A DNA stretch of 64,000 bases, from positions 496,001 through 560,000 of the forward strand of contig CAWFMF010000004.1 of the NCBI GenBank assembly GCA_963816985.1. The letters run 5' to 3'. Shown one piece after another: positions 1 through 7,850 of the stretch (positions within the stretch are counted from its first letter, which is position 1; each line of letters opens with the position of its first letter). The notes beneath the pieces are model-generated. The model did not search any database. It saw only the letters and a list, made by a program, of their open reading frames with translations, and was not told where the DNA came from. Origin of the DNA: JAIVJM01 sp963816985. GTDB lineage: Bacteria > Acidobacteriota > Blastocatellia > Pyrinomonadales > Pyrinomonadaceae. Both the position numbers and the translations under genes were made by a program.

Positions 1-1
1 G

Positions 2-514
2 CCGCAGGGCGCGCAGTCGCCGCGCACCGCGCGACCGATGCCGCCCGCCGAGACGGCCCGCCGCACGAACGAGCGCGGCGGCAGCGCGAGCGGCTGGACG
101 CTGCTCGACGGGCGGCGCGCGAGCCTCGCCGACCACCGGGGCGAGGTCGTCGTGCTCGACTTCTACGCGACCTACTGCCCGCCGTGCCGCGAAGAGATTC
201 CGCACCTCGTCAAGCTCCAGAGGCTTTACGGCCCGCAGGGCTTCAAGGTCATCGGCCTCAACGTCGGCGGCGCGGAAGACCAGGCGAAGGTGCCGGATTA
301 CGTCAGGGAGCTGGACATCGAGTACCAGCTCGCCAACCCGGACGAAGAGGTCGTGGACTTGTTCCTCGCGGGCGTCAGCGACATCCCCCAGACGTTCGTC
401 ATTGACCGCGAGGGCCGCATCGTCGAACGCTTCGTCGGCTTCGACGAGAACGTCGCCCGCAGGATAGAAGCCGCCGTCGAGACCGCCCTCAAGGACAAGA
501 CCGTTGACGAATAA
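2..514 (+). CDS. TlpA-like thioredoxin-fold protein, 5' end cut by window edge
   Basis: Thioredoxin-fold protein of the TlpA/ResA group, which reduces or exchanges disulfides of exported proteins outside the cytoplasm. The frame is open to the window edge, so the signal peptide or lipobox that such proteins carry is probably upstream; an ATG at 38 is the first internal start. The active site CPPC follows the Phe-Tyr-Ala-Thr-Tyr strand, and the cis-Pro loop reads Ile-Pro-Gln-Thr-Phe, both typical of the family. The C-terminus is complete. It precedes pyk on the same strand but is separated from it by a long hairpin repeat, so co-transcription is doubtful. Confidence 0.85.
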   Translation, partial: PQGAQSPRTARPMPPAETARRTNERGGSASGWTLLDGRRASLADHRGEVVVLDFYATYCPPCREEIPHLVKLQRLYGPQGFKVIGLNVGGAEDQAKVPDYVRELDIEYQLANPDEEVVDLFLAGVSDIPQTFVIDREGRIVERFVGFDENVARRIEAAVETALKDKTVDE

Positions 515-520
515 CAATCA

Positions 521-611
521 AAAGTCTGGAGTCTGAGAGCCCGGAGTCGCGAGTCAAAGACAATCGTTCTGCTTTTGACTCACGACTCCGGGCTCTCAGA
601 CTCCAGACTTC
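521..611. repeat. Heptamer-unit inverted repeat 1
   Basis: Arms 522-558 and 574-610 are complementary with one mismatch. The arm is built from 7-bp units of the GTCTGGA/GTCTGAG type. The same arm family recurs at 18215-18301. It lies between the tlpA-like stop codon and the pyk ribosome binding site and could form a long RNA hairpin. Confidence 0.9.
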
Positions 612-630
612 TTTTCAGGGGGGAGTTGAA

Positions 631-2070
631 GTGAGAAGAGCCAAGATACTTGCCACGATAGGCCCGGCGTCGCGGGAGCCTGCGGTTTTGGAGTCGCTGA
701 TGGTGGCGGGCGCGAACGGCGTGCGCATCAACATGTCGCACGGTACGCAGGAGGAGCACTCGGAGTCCATCAAGCGGGCGCGCGTCGCCGCCGAGCGTCA
801 CGGGCGCTCGCTCTCCTTGCTCGTAGACCTTTCGGGGCCGAAGATCAGGACGGGCATGCTCAAAGGCGGTCAGCCCGTCGTGATTGAAGCGAACGCGCTC
901 TTCACGCTCACCACGCGCTCGGTCGTCGGCGACGCGCGCGAGGTCTCGACCAACTATCCGGGGCTCGCGCGCGACGTCAAACCGGGCGCGCGCATCCTCC
1001 TCGACGACGGCGCGATTGAACTCTCGGTCGAGAGCACGAACGAGACGGACGTGGTGACGCGCGTCGTCAACGGCGGGACGCTCGCCGAGCGCAAGGGCAT
1101 CAACCTGCCGGGCGTGAGCCTGCCGATACCTTCCCTGACCGACAAGGACAGGCGCGACCTTCAGTGGGCCGTGCGCGAGCGCGCCGACTACATCGCGCTC
1201 TCCTTCGTCCGCCGCCCCGAAGACTGCGAGGAGGCCAAGGCGCTCATCAAGGCGGCGGGCGGCACCGCGCCCCTGGTGGCGAAGATTGAGAAGGCCGAGG
1301 CCATCACGCACCTCGAAGAGATTGTTAAGGCGGCGGACGCCGTGATGGTCGCGCGCGGCGATTTGGGCGTCGAGACGAGCGTCGAGAAAGTTCCCGTCTA
1401 CCAGAAGCAGATCATCGAGGAGGCGAACCTGCGCGGCAAGGTCGTCATCACGGCGACGCAGATGCTCCAATCAATGATCGAAGAGCCGCGCCCGACGCGC
1501 GCCGAAGCCTCGGACGTGGCGAACGCCGTGTGGGACGGCACCGACGCCTTGATGCTCTCGGCGGAGACGGCGACGGGCAAGTACCCGGTGCTCGCCGTGG
1601 CGACGATGGCGCGCATCATCGAGTCCGCCGAAGGCGGCACGAAGAGCCGTTCGGGCGACATCACGCGTTGGGCCGGGAAGCAGTCGGGACACGTCAGCCG
1701 CGCCCTGTGCGAGGCCGCGGCCTTCGCCGCCGAGGAGATCAGCTCGCGCACCATCGGCGTCATCACCGAGTCCGGCCTCATGGCGCACCGCCTTTCGGCG
1801 CTCAGGCCCGAACAGCGCATCATCGCCATCACCTCCGACCGCAACGTGCAGAACGAGCTCGCGCTCGTCTGGGGCGTCGAGTCACTCTCGCAGTCGCCGT
1901 GCGACAACACGGACGACCTTCTGCGCGCCTGCGAGCGGACGCTCGTCGAGGCCGGTGTCGTGCAGCAGGGCGAGACCATCGTGCTGATGGCTGGCCGCCT
2001 CTCCGGCAAGGGGCTCTCCAGCTCCGTCACGCTCTACACCGTCGGCGGCCCGCTGCCGCGCTCGTTTTAG
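631..2070 (+). CDS. pyk: Pyruvate kinase
   Basis: Converts phosphoenolpyruvate and ADP to pyruvate and ATP in the last step of glycolysis, in the cytoplasm. The 479-residue length is normal. The N-terminus (Lys-Ile-Leu-Ala-Thr-Ile-Gly-Pro-Ala-Ser), the Arg-Ile-Asn-Met-Ser-His-Gly strand, the active-site Lys-Ile-Glu-Lys-Ala-Glu stretch and the Met-Val-Ala-Arg-Gly-Asp-Leu-Gly-Val-Glu motif are all present, with the C-terminal regulatory domain after about residue 340. The start is a GTG preceded by a G-rich ribosome binding site (618-624). It stands downstream of a hairpin repeat, and a TPR membrane gene follows 11 bases after its stop. Confidence 0.97.
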   Translation: MRRAKILATIGPASREPAVLESLMVAGANGVRINMSHGTQEEHSESIKRARVAAERHGRSLSLLVDLSGPKIRTGMLKGGQPVVIEANALFTLTTRSVVGDAREVSTNYPGLARDVKPGARILLDDGAIELSVESTNETDVVTRVVNGGTLAERKGINLPGVSLPIPSLTDKDRRDLQWAVRERADYIALSFVRRPEDCEEAKALIKAAGGTAPLVAKIEKAEAITHLEEIVKAADAVMVARGDLGVETSVEKVPVYQKQIIEEANLRGKVVITATQMLQSMIEEPRPTRAEASDVANAVWDGTDALMLSAETATGKYPVLAVATMARIIESAEGGTKSRSGDITRWAGKQSGHVSRALCEAAAFAAEEISSRTIGVITESGLMAHRLSALRPEQRIIAITSDRNVQNELALVWGVESLSQSPCDNTDDLLRACERTLVEAGVVQQGETIVLMAGRLSGKGLSSSVTLYTVGGPLPRSF

Positions 2071-2081
2071 AGGGCCGCCGC

Positions 2082-2924
2082 TTGAGCGGGCGCTGGCAAA
2101 TCTCCGCCGGTGATATTTCCGAGGCGCTGCGCCCGGCCTTCTACATCTTCGCCGTCGCGGCCTCCGCGTGGGTCTTGGCCTCCGCGCGACGCCACGGCGG
2201 CTTTCGTCTCTACGCCGTCTGGGCGTGGGCCGTCTGCACCTTCATCTTCCCGCCAATCGTCCTCCCGCTCTACCTCGTCGCGCGCATGTACACGCGCCGC
2301 CCGGACGCATCTCCGACGGACACGCCAACGGAGGACGGCGGCGCGAAAGAAGCGATGCAGACTGACGACGGCGCGGGCGAAGTGATTCAAGATTCGGGCG
2401 CGAGCGCCGCGCGCGACGACGACGCGGGCGAGCGAGCGGAGACGCCCGCGCCTCCCGCGCGGAGGCCGAGATTCGTCGTGCCGCTGCTCTACGCCGGGGC
2501 TTTACTGCTCGTCGGAGGGCTCTTCTTTTATCAGGATTATCAGAGCTTCGATGCGCACCTCGCGCGCGCCGCGAGGGCGAAGCTCTACGAGCAACGCGAG
2601 CGCACGATTAAGGAGTACCGCGCGGCGCTCGGCGTGCAAGAGGACGCGCACACGCGGAAGCTTCTGGGGCTGGAACTGCTCGAAGCGGGACGCGCCGGGG
2701 AGGCGCTCGCGGAGTTGCGGGCCGCCGAGGCGGGCGGCGAGCCCGACGAGATGCTCGTTTTCCACGTCGGCTCCGCCCTCGAAGCGACGGGGCGCGCGGA
2801 CGAGGCGGCGCGTTCTTATCTCACGTTTCTGCGAAGTAGTCTCTGCGCGCGGACGCCCCCAAACGTGAGTTGCGAGGCCGCGCGTGCGCGCGTCGGGCAA
2901 ACGGACGAACCGGCGGCCCCTTAG
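2082..2924 (+). CDS. TPR-containing membrane protein
   Basis: Unrecognised membrane protein of about 280 residues starting at a TTG 11 bases after pyk. Hydrophobic segments lie near residues 18-34, 44-66 and 129-147. An acidic, low-complexity stretch rich in Asp, Glu, Ala and Thr separates the second and third. After the third, a basic helical region and about 90 residues of TPR-like helical pairs (Leu-Leu-Gly-Leu-Glu-Leu-Leu-Glu-Ala-Gly) run to the C-terminus. The close spacing suggests translation from the pyk transcript. The start codon is the least certain part; no strong ribosome binding site is visible. Confidence 0.7.
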   Translation: MSGRWQISAGDISEALRPAFYIFAVAASAWVLASARRHGGFRLYAVWAWAVCTFIFPPIVLPLYLVARMYTRRPDASPTDTPTEDGGAKEAMQTDDGAGEVIQDSGASAARDDDAGERAETPAPPARRPRFVVPLLYAGALLLVGGLFFYQDYQSFDAHLARAARAKLYEQRERTIKEYRAALGVQEDAHTRKLLGLELLEAGRAGEALAELRAAEAGGEPDEMLVFHVGSALEATGRADEAARSYLTFLRSSLCARTPPNVSCEAARARVGQTDEPAAP

Positions 2925-2946
2925 TGGCACGCCCGTCGCGTTGTGG

Positions 2947-3399
2947 CTAAGGACTCTGTGCGGGCGGGGCGGCGAAGTACTCGTTCGACGCGTGCGCCTG
3001 CCGCATGAAGCGGACGAGCGCCCCGCGCGCGAATTCGAGCGCGGCGGGGCTCATTGACTTCGACACGTCGAAGATGACGCCGACGCTCTGCGGCAACTCC
3101 TCGCCGCTGAAATAACTCAACTCCGGCGCGCTCTTCCCTTCGGAGACGCTGAAGGCCTCGCGCCTCAACCCGGTGACGTTCCGGCCCGCCTTGTCCGTGA
3201 CCGTGACCGTCAACTTCAACTGCCCGGAAGAATCAACCCCGGCGGGCGTCGGTGTCGCCGGAGTCGAGGAGACGGCGGCGTTCTGGCGTGCGTGGGCCGT
3301 GTGGCCTGTTGGTAAGACGAGTAGCAGAAGAAAGAGCGCGAACGTCGCTGCGAGGGCGACGTTCGCGCTGGCGGAATGTCTGTGGAGGTTGTCGTTCAC
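2947..3399 (-). pseudogene. VWFA-related protein, truncated after the MIDAS motif
   Basis: The product has a signal peptide (hydrophobic run near residues 14-34), a Thr/Pro linker and the start of a von Willebrand A domain with the metal-binding Asp-Val-Ser-Lys-Ser-Met motif. It resembles the VWFA-related secreted proteins common in Acidobacteriota, which are about 300 residues long. Here the domain stops right after Ala-Ser-Asn-Glu-Tyr-Phe, where family members continue for another half domain. Only 22 bases separate its stop from the end of the convergent TPR gene, so there is no room for the missing part in any frame. A GTG start at 3399 opens the signal peptide. Probably a deletion remnant. 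Confidence 0.7.
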
Positions 3400-3472
3400 G
3401 TGCGCCCCCGTATGTTGAGGAGTGACTCTTCTCGGCGGGCGCTTGGCGCGTGGGGCGTCCGCTCGTTCGCGC

Positions 3473-4489
3473 CTAGTCGGCGCGGATGGTGCGCATGATG
3501 GCGTCGCGGAGGCGCTGCGGGGCGGCGTTCTTCGCCGCACCCTTCTGCGGGTTGCGCCAGTTGTCGAGGATGGCGGTCTTGTGCGCGCAGGCGACCGTGC
3601 AGAGCGGCGCGCACCACTTGTCGGCGTTGTACTCGCGGTCGAAGTCTTCCATCGAGTAGTCGGCCAGAGGGATGCCGGGGTTGCCGCGCTGCTGCGAGCA
3701 GTAGTGGACTAAACCGTCCTCGCAGATGTAGAGGTAGCGCGCGCCCGCGCGGCAGCGCCACTCGTTCGGCTTGCCGTCGGCGAGGTTGTTCTGGAACCAG
3801 GCGAGCCGCGAGTAGTTGCTCCTGTTGAAGACCTTCAGCTCCTCGTAAGCCTTCCGCTCCTTGTCTTCGAGCGGCTTCAGAATCCCCTGCCCGTCGTGGA
3901 TGATACCGACGGTGGTGTCGAAGCCCAATTCCCTTGCGCGGCGCGCGATGACGAGCGCGTCGTCGGGGTTCTTGATGCCGCCGCCGATGACGGAGTTGAT
4001 GTTGACGTGGAAGTCGGCGTAGGCGGCGAGGTTCTGGAGCTTCTTGTCGAGGTTCCGAAGGCTCTTCCGAGAGACCTCGTCGGGCTCGACGTTATCAATG
4101 CTGATTTGAAGATACTGGAGACCGGCGTCGTTCAAGCCCTTCACGCCTTCGGGCGTCATGTAGTAGCCGTTCGAGATGAGCCCGGCGATCATCCCGCGCC
4201 GGCGGATGTGGCGGATGATGTCGTTGAGCTGCGGGTGCATCATCGGCTCGCCGCCCGAAATGGTGATGATGGACGTGCCGAGGTCGGCGAGCTTGTCGAG
4301 CCGCCGCTTCATCTCTTCGACGGGCACGGGGTCGGAAGTCTTGTCGTACTCGTTGCAGTAGGCGCACGCGAGGTTGCAGCGGCGCATCGGGATGACGTGC
4401 GCGAGGACGGGGTGGCGCGACGAGGCCAAGCCGCGGAGGATGAACTCCGCCTGCCGCAGCTTTAACTTGAGGTGCGTGCTTCTCTTCAT
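3473..4489 (-). CDS. Radical SAM protein with C-terminal cysteine domain
   Basis: Radical S-adenosylmethionine enzyme of 338 residues. Cys38, Cys42 and Cys45 form the CX3CX2C motif that binds the 4Fe-4S cluster, followed by the Gly-Gly-Glu-Pro SAM-binding motif. The C-terminal third carries further cysteines (Cys-Arg-Ala-Gly, Ile-Cys, Tyr-Cys-Ser, Cys-Ala-Pro-Leu-Cys-Thr-Val-Ala-Cys), consistent with a SPASM-like auxiliary cluster domain. Substrate unknown; the family includes peptide-modifying and hopanoid or cofactor enzymes, and no precursor peptide gene is visible beside it. The start is the ATG at 4489; an upstream open frame to 4648 lacks similarity to the family. Confidence 0.88.
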   Translation of the reverse strand: MKRSTHLKLKLRQAEFILRGLASSRHPVLAHVIPMRRCNLACAYCNEYDKTSDPVPVEEMKRRLDKLADLGTSIITISGGEPMMHPQLNDIIRHIRRRGMIAGLISNGYYMTPEGVKGLNDAGLQYLQISIDNVEPDEVSRKSLRNLDKKLQNLAAYADFHVNINSVIGGGIKNPDDALVIARRARELGFDTTVGIIHDGQGILKPLEDKERKAYEELKVFNRSNYSRLAWFQNNLADGKPNEWRCRAGARYLYICEDGLVHYCSQQRGNPGIPLADYSMEDFDREYNADKWCAPLCTVACAHKTAILDNWRNPQKGAAKNAAPQRLRDAIMRTIRAD

Positions 4490-4656
4490 CAAACTGTCTT
4501 TATCTTCGCCTCGGCGCGACGGTGCGGGAAAGATGCTTAAGAGCGCCGGACTCCCTTCAGAAGTACGGTTAGAAAATACGCAAAGAGCGTGCAGGAAGCA
4601 AGCCGCCGGGTGCTTTCCGAGAGCGCGTTGGCGTAAGGCGGGCCACAAACGCGGCG

Positions 4657-4689
4657 AAGGGTTCCGGCTCTCTTCGCGCCGGAACCCTT
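4657..4689 (-). terminator. Hairpin terminator after the LolA-fold gene
   Basis: Perfect 12-bp stem (4657-4668 with 4678-4689) and 9-base loop, 28 bases past the stop codon of the gene at 4717. No long T-run follows on the minus strand, so termination strength is uncertain. Confidence 0.55.
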
Positions 4690-4716
4690 CCCTCGCCTGA
4701 ACTGTTTGTAAAGAGC

Positions 4717-5412
4717 TTAGCCCTTGACGATTTTGACGCCGGAGCCGAGTTGGAGCGTGAAGGCGTCCGAGGGGATGCGGACGTTCTTCTGCGGGTTCAA
4801 GAGGCGGACGAGCGTCGAGTCGTTATTGCGCTCGGTGACGCGTGTCTGGATGGGCATCCCGCCGTCGTCAACCCAGACCTCGGCGTACTTGAAGCTGGCC
4901 CCGCCCTTCGGCGTGAACTTCAAGAGCCAGACGTGCGGGCCGTCGAGCGTGCCCTCGCCGACGAGTTCGATGTCGTAGGCCGAGTTGAACTGCGCCTTCG
5001 ACATCCCCAGCCCGAAGCCGAGCACGCCGCTCACCTTGGAGTTCTTCGACGCGCTGCTCGTGCTGCCCTGATAGGCCATGTTGAGGCGCGGCTTGAAGAG
5101 CGTGTACTTGCCGCCGGACACCGCAAGGTGCTCGCGCAGCGGCTGCTGCCAGTCAATGCGGACGGAGACGTTCTGCCCCGCGCCGGGGACGTACTGCACT
5201 TCGCCCTGAAAGTTGTCGTAGTCCTTAATCTGGGCGTTGTACTTCTGCATCATGACGCCCGCGCGCAGGCTGCGCATGTCGCGGCGGTTGCGCTCCATCT
5301 TATTGAGAATCGAGCTGACGAGCCCCGCCCCCTGCGCGTTCGCCGCCGGGGGCAGCGCCGCAGAGCCGACTAAGAATGCCAACGCGAGGCCAAGCAAAAC
5401 TAACTTCTTCAT
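4717..5412 (-). CDS. LolA-fold outer-membrane lipoprotein-sorting-like protein
   Basis: Secreted 231-residue protein with a clear signal peptide ending Ala-Asn-Ala-Gln. The mature part has the alternating strand pattern of the LolA/LolB fold (a half-barrel that carries lipid or lipoprotein acyl chains across the periplasm), including the Gly-Glu-Gly-Thr-Leu-Asp and Trp-Val-Asp-Asp-Gly strands typical of outer-membrane lipoprotein-sorting proteins. Upstream on the same strand lie a small membrane protein, an ABC ATPase, an ABC permease and a lipoprotein, which together suggest lipoprotein or lipid export. It has its own consensus promoter (5468-5495). Exact cargo is unknown. Confidence 0.78.
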   Translation of the reverse strand: MKKLVLLGLALAFLVGSAALPPAANAQGAGLVSSILNKMERNRRDMRSLRAGVMMQKYNAQIKDYDNFQGEVQYVPGAGQNVSVRIDWQQPLREHLAVSGGKYTLFKPRLNMAYQGSTSSASKNSKVSGVLGFGLGMSKAQFNSAYDIELVGEGTLDGPHVWLLKFTPKGGASFKYAEVWVDDGGMPIQTRVTERNNDSTLVRLLNPQKNVRIPSDAFTLQLGSGVKIVKG

Positions 5413-5467
5413 GCGAACTCCTTTGGGAAACTAAGGGAGACTCCTGCCCGGTCTCGGAAACCGGGTG

Positions 5468-5495
5468 ATTATAGTGAATGATTACTCGATGTCAA
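5468..5495 (-). promoter_or_regulatory. Consensus sigma-70 promoter for the LolA-fold gene
   Basis: On the minus strand the sequence reads TTGACA (5495-5490), a 16-base spacer and TATAAT (5473-5468), both hexamers matching the consensus exactly. It overlaps the last codons of the upstream small membrane gene (stop at 5482) and leaves a leader of about 50 bases containing a short CCCGGT/ACCGGG hairpin before the ATG at 5412. Confidence 0.8.
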
Positions 5496-5829
5496 CCTCA
5501 TATACGGCGATTCGCCCGTCTTCGGTTCTGAGCGCCCGCCACCCCTTGACCCGTGCGTCCGGCCTACCCGTAAGCCTTTGCACGCCCTGTTCCACGGCCT
5601 TTGAGTCGGGATTTGCCCCCAGATTGTCGGGGCGGAGGAAAAGCTTCTCAGCCGCCATGAAACTATTTTGATGCAGTCCCCGCCCTTGCAGTTTGCCCTG
5701 TTCAAACCAGCTTTTCGGCGTCAAAAAGACGAAGGCGACGATGAGCACGCAGAGCACGTCGTACTGCCAGGTCGTCCGCCCATACGACCAGAGAACGATT
5801 CTTTTGATGGTGCGCAGGATGCTGGACAT
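5482..5829 (-). CDS. Small single-pass membrane protein, unknown function
   Basis: Protein of 115 residues. A basic N-terminus is followed by one membrane segment near residues 20-40 and a soluble tail that would face the periplasm. No known domain recognised. The ATG at 5829 is chosen because it lies just before the membrane segment, while the longer open frame upstream is basic and lacks codon bias. It sits between the ABC ATPase and the LolA-fold gene on the same strand, and its 3' end contains the promoter of the latter. Confidence 0.6.
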   Translation of the reverse strand: MSSILRTIKRIVLWSYGRTTWQYDVLCVLIVAFVFLTPKSWFEQGKLQGRGLHQNSFMAAEKLFLRPDNLGANPDSKAVEQGVQRLTGRPDARVKGWRALRTEDGRIAVYEVDIE

Positions 5830-5920
5830 AACAAAAAATGGCGGTCGGCGGCTGACAAGTGGCGCAATTTGGCTGCGCTTTTCGACTCGTTCAGTCAAAC
5901 GGCGCGACCGTCCGCAGTGC

Positions 5921-5950
5921 ATTATATCTGGACACGGGGGGCGGGGGCAA
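5921..5950 (-). promoter_or_regulatory. Probable promoter for the small membrane gene
   Basis: Minus-strand TTGCCC (5950-5945), 18-base spacer and TATAAT (5926-5921). The -10 hexamer overlaps the stop codon of the ABC ATPase gene, repeating the arrangement seen at 5468-5495 where a promoter lies inside the preceding gene's end. Confidence 0.5.
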
Positions 5951-6626
5951 CGATTTGCCCGTCGCGCATCTGGATGATGCGGCGACACATGGCGGCGGCC
6001 TCCGGGTTGTGGGTAATCATGATGATGGTCTGGTTAAAGCGGTAGTTCATCTCCTGAAACATGTTGAGGACGATGGCCGAGTTCTCGGAGTCGAGGTTGC
6101 CGGTCGGCTCGTCGGCGAGGACGATGGCGGGGCGGTTGACCAGCGCCCGCGCCAGGGCGACGCGCTGCTGCTCGCCGCCCGAAAGCTCCAGAGGCTTGTG
6201 GTGCATCTTGTCTTCGAGCTGGAGGAGGCGGAGGATTTCGCGCCGCCGTTCGGGGTGGTCGTCCTTGCCGCCGTCGCCGCCCGCGTGGATGCGCTCGGCG
6301 AGCCGCAGATTGCCCTCGGCGGTGAGCGTCGGGAAGAGGTTGAAGCGTTGGAAGACGAAGCCGATTTTGCGGCGGCGGATGTCTGTGCGGCGGGCGTCGG
6401 TGGCGGCGGTGAGGTCTTCGTCGTCAATCACGATGCGCCCGCTCGTCGGGGTGAGGAGGCCGCCCAAGAGGTGCAGCATCGTTGACTTGCCGCAGCCCGA
6501 AGGCCCCATGATGGCGACGAACTCGCCCTCCTCGACATCCATCGAGACGCCGCGCAGGGCGTGCACGTCCACCGTGCCCACGCGGTAGACCTTCTCCAAA
6601 TTCTCGGCTTGCAGGATTGTTCGCAT
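5922..6626 (-). CDS. ABC transporter ATP-binding protein, MacB/LolD type
   Basis: Nucleotide-binding subunit of 234 residues that drives a MacB/LolCDE-type mechanotransmission transporter at the cytoplasmic membrane. The Walker A motif GPSGCGKST lies at residues 41-49, the signature LSGGEQQR at 148-155, Walker B with the catalytic Glu at 167-174, and the H-loop Ile-Thr-His-Asn near the C-terminus. Length and motifs match the LolD/MacB-N group. The permease gene lies directly upstream (36-base gap), so the pair is one operon. No periplasmic adaptor gene is adjacent, which argues for a lipoprotein-release role over a MacAB drug pump, but this is inference. Confidence 0.92.
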   Translation of the reverse strand: MRTILQAENLEKVYRVGTVDVHALRGVSMDVEEGEFVAIMGPSGCGKSTMLHLLGGLLTPTSGRIVIDDEDLTAATDARRTDIRRRKIGFVFQRFNLFPTLTAEGNLRLAERIHAGGDGGKDDHPERRREILRLLQLEDKMHHKPLELSGGEQQRVALARALVNRPAIVLADEPTGNLDSENSAIVLNMFQEMNYRFNQTIIMITHNPEAAAMCRRIIQMRDGQIVAPAPRVQI

Positions 6627-6661
6627 CAGTCAATCGTCAAAACTTCTTCAATCGTACTTCT

Positions 6662-7759
6662 TCAGTCGTAGGAGAGCGCGTTCACGGGGTCGAGGTTGGC
6701 GGCGCGCGCCGCCGGGTAGAGTGCGCCGAGGATGCCGCCGAGGAGCCCGATGAGCGCCGCCGTCAACCCCCAAGACCAACTGTACTCGAACATCAGTCCG
6801 TAGGAACGCTGGATGAGATAGCCCGCGAGGAACGAGACGGCGAACCCGGCGACGACGCCGCAGACGCTAATCAGCATCGCCTCCTTCTCGATCTCGCCGA
6901 CGATGTAGCGGCGGGAGGCTCCGAGCGCCTTCAAGATTCCTATCTCGCGCGTCCGCTCCGTAATCGTCGTGTACATGGCGAGCATGACGACGAGCCCGCT
7001 GACGACCGCCGAGAGCCCGACGAGCGTGCGCAGGAAAGTGCCGAGGTAGGGGATGCTCTCCTCGAAGCCGCGGAAGACCTCGCGCGTGAACTGGATTTTG
7101 TTGCCGGGCAACGCCTCGTCTATCCGCCGCGCGACGGCCTCTTCCTCCGCCGGGTTATTAATCTTGACGTAAATCCACGTGCACTTGTCCGGCACTTCGA
7201 GCGCGTCCTGCATCGCGGCCAGAGACATCTTGACGCGCGGCCCGGCTTCGGGCGTGTAGACGCCGACGACCGTGTAGGGCTGGTCGCCGAAGAGCTTTAA
7301 TGTGCCGCCCACGCGGAGGTCGTTGTTGCGCGCCTTGGTCTCGTCAATCACCACTTCGTTGAGGCCGTTGGGCGCGCGGCCTTCGACGAGTTTCATGCCG
7401 TTCATCTCGGCGAAGGGCTGCCAGTCCACGCCCTCGACCTGCTCGAAGCCGAAGCCGCGCCCCCCTTGCGAGACGTAGCGGATGGCGGGGACGGCCAGCC
7501 GGACGCCCTCGACCTTCAGAAGCTCTTCCACGTACCTCGTGTCGAGACTGGCGGACGAGCTGACCATCTCGGTCGAGCCCGGTCGCGTGAAGATGATTTC
7601 GGCGCGGAGGTTCGAAGAGCGCCGCTGGAGGTCGTTCGACATCCCGCGCGCGAGCCCCGTAAAGAGCATCACCAGACACACGCCCAGAGCAACGCCCGCC
7701 GCGCTCACAAGAGCGCGCACGGGACGCTGGCGGACGTTGGCGGCGGCGAGACTGTCCAT
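6662..7759 (-). CDS. ABC transporter permease, FtsX/MacB/LolC type
   Basis: Integral membrane subunit of 365 residues with the four-helix layout of the family: one helix near residues 15-37, a large periplasmic MacB-like core domain to about 240, then three helices to the C-terminus (about 240-265, 290-312 and 335-355). The sequence Arg-Thr-Arg-Glu-Ile-Gly-Ile-Leu-Lys-Ala-Leu-Gly-Ala is the cytoplasmic coupling motif seen in FtsX-like permeases. Expected partner is the ATPase downstream. Acts at the inner membrane; probably moves lipoproteins or a lipid to the LolA-fold carrier encoded nearby. Confidence 0.9.
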   Translation of the reverse strand: MDSLAAANVRQRPVRALVSAAGVALGVCLVMLFTGLARGMSNDLQRRSSNLRAEIIFTRPGSTEMVSSSASLDTRYVEELLKVEGVRLAVPAIRYVSQGGRGFGFEQVEGVDWQPFAEMNGMKLVEGRAPNGLNEVVIDETKARNNDLRVGGTLKLFGDQPYTVVGVYTPEAGPRVKMSLAAMQDALEVPDKCTWIYVKINNPAEEEAVARRIDEALPGNKIQFTREVFRGFEESIPYLGTFLRTLVGLSAVVSGLVVMLAMYTTITERTREIGILKALGASRRYIVGEIEKEAMLISVCGVVAGFAVSFLAGYLIQRSYGLMFEYSWSWGLTAALIGLLGGILGALYPAARAANLDPVNALSYD

Positions 7760-7763
7760 AAAA

Positions 7764-7850
7764 ATGCCGTGAGCCGTGAGCCGTGACAGGTGACAAGTAA
7801 GAACAAGATTTCTCTCGTCACGGTTTACCTGTCACGGTTCACGGCTTTTA
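7764..7850. repeat. Heptamer-unit inverted repeat 2
   Basis: Imperfect inverted repeat made of GCCGTGA/CCGTGAC/AGGTGAC-type 7-bp units. The right arm runs into the TAA stop codon of the lipoprotein gene at 7848, and the left arm lies next to the permease start. Confidence 0.75.

Noticed and set aside
580..1470. 296-residue minus-strand frame over pyk
   Set aside because: Opposite-strand shadow of a well conserved gene, typical in high-G+C DNA.
1530..2081. Long open frame upstream of the TPR membrane gene, overlapping pyk
   Set aside because: It is an off-frame reading of pyk; its composition is Arg/Gly/His-rich and the protein character changes at 2082, where a membrane protein begins.
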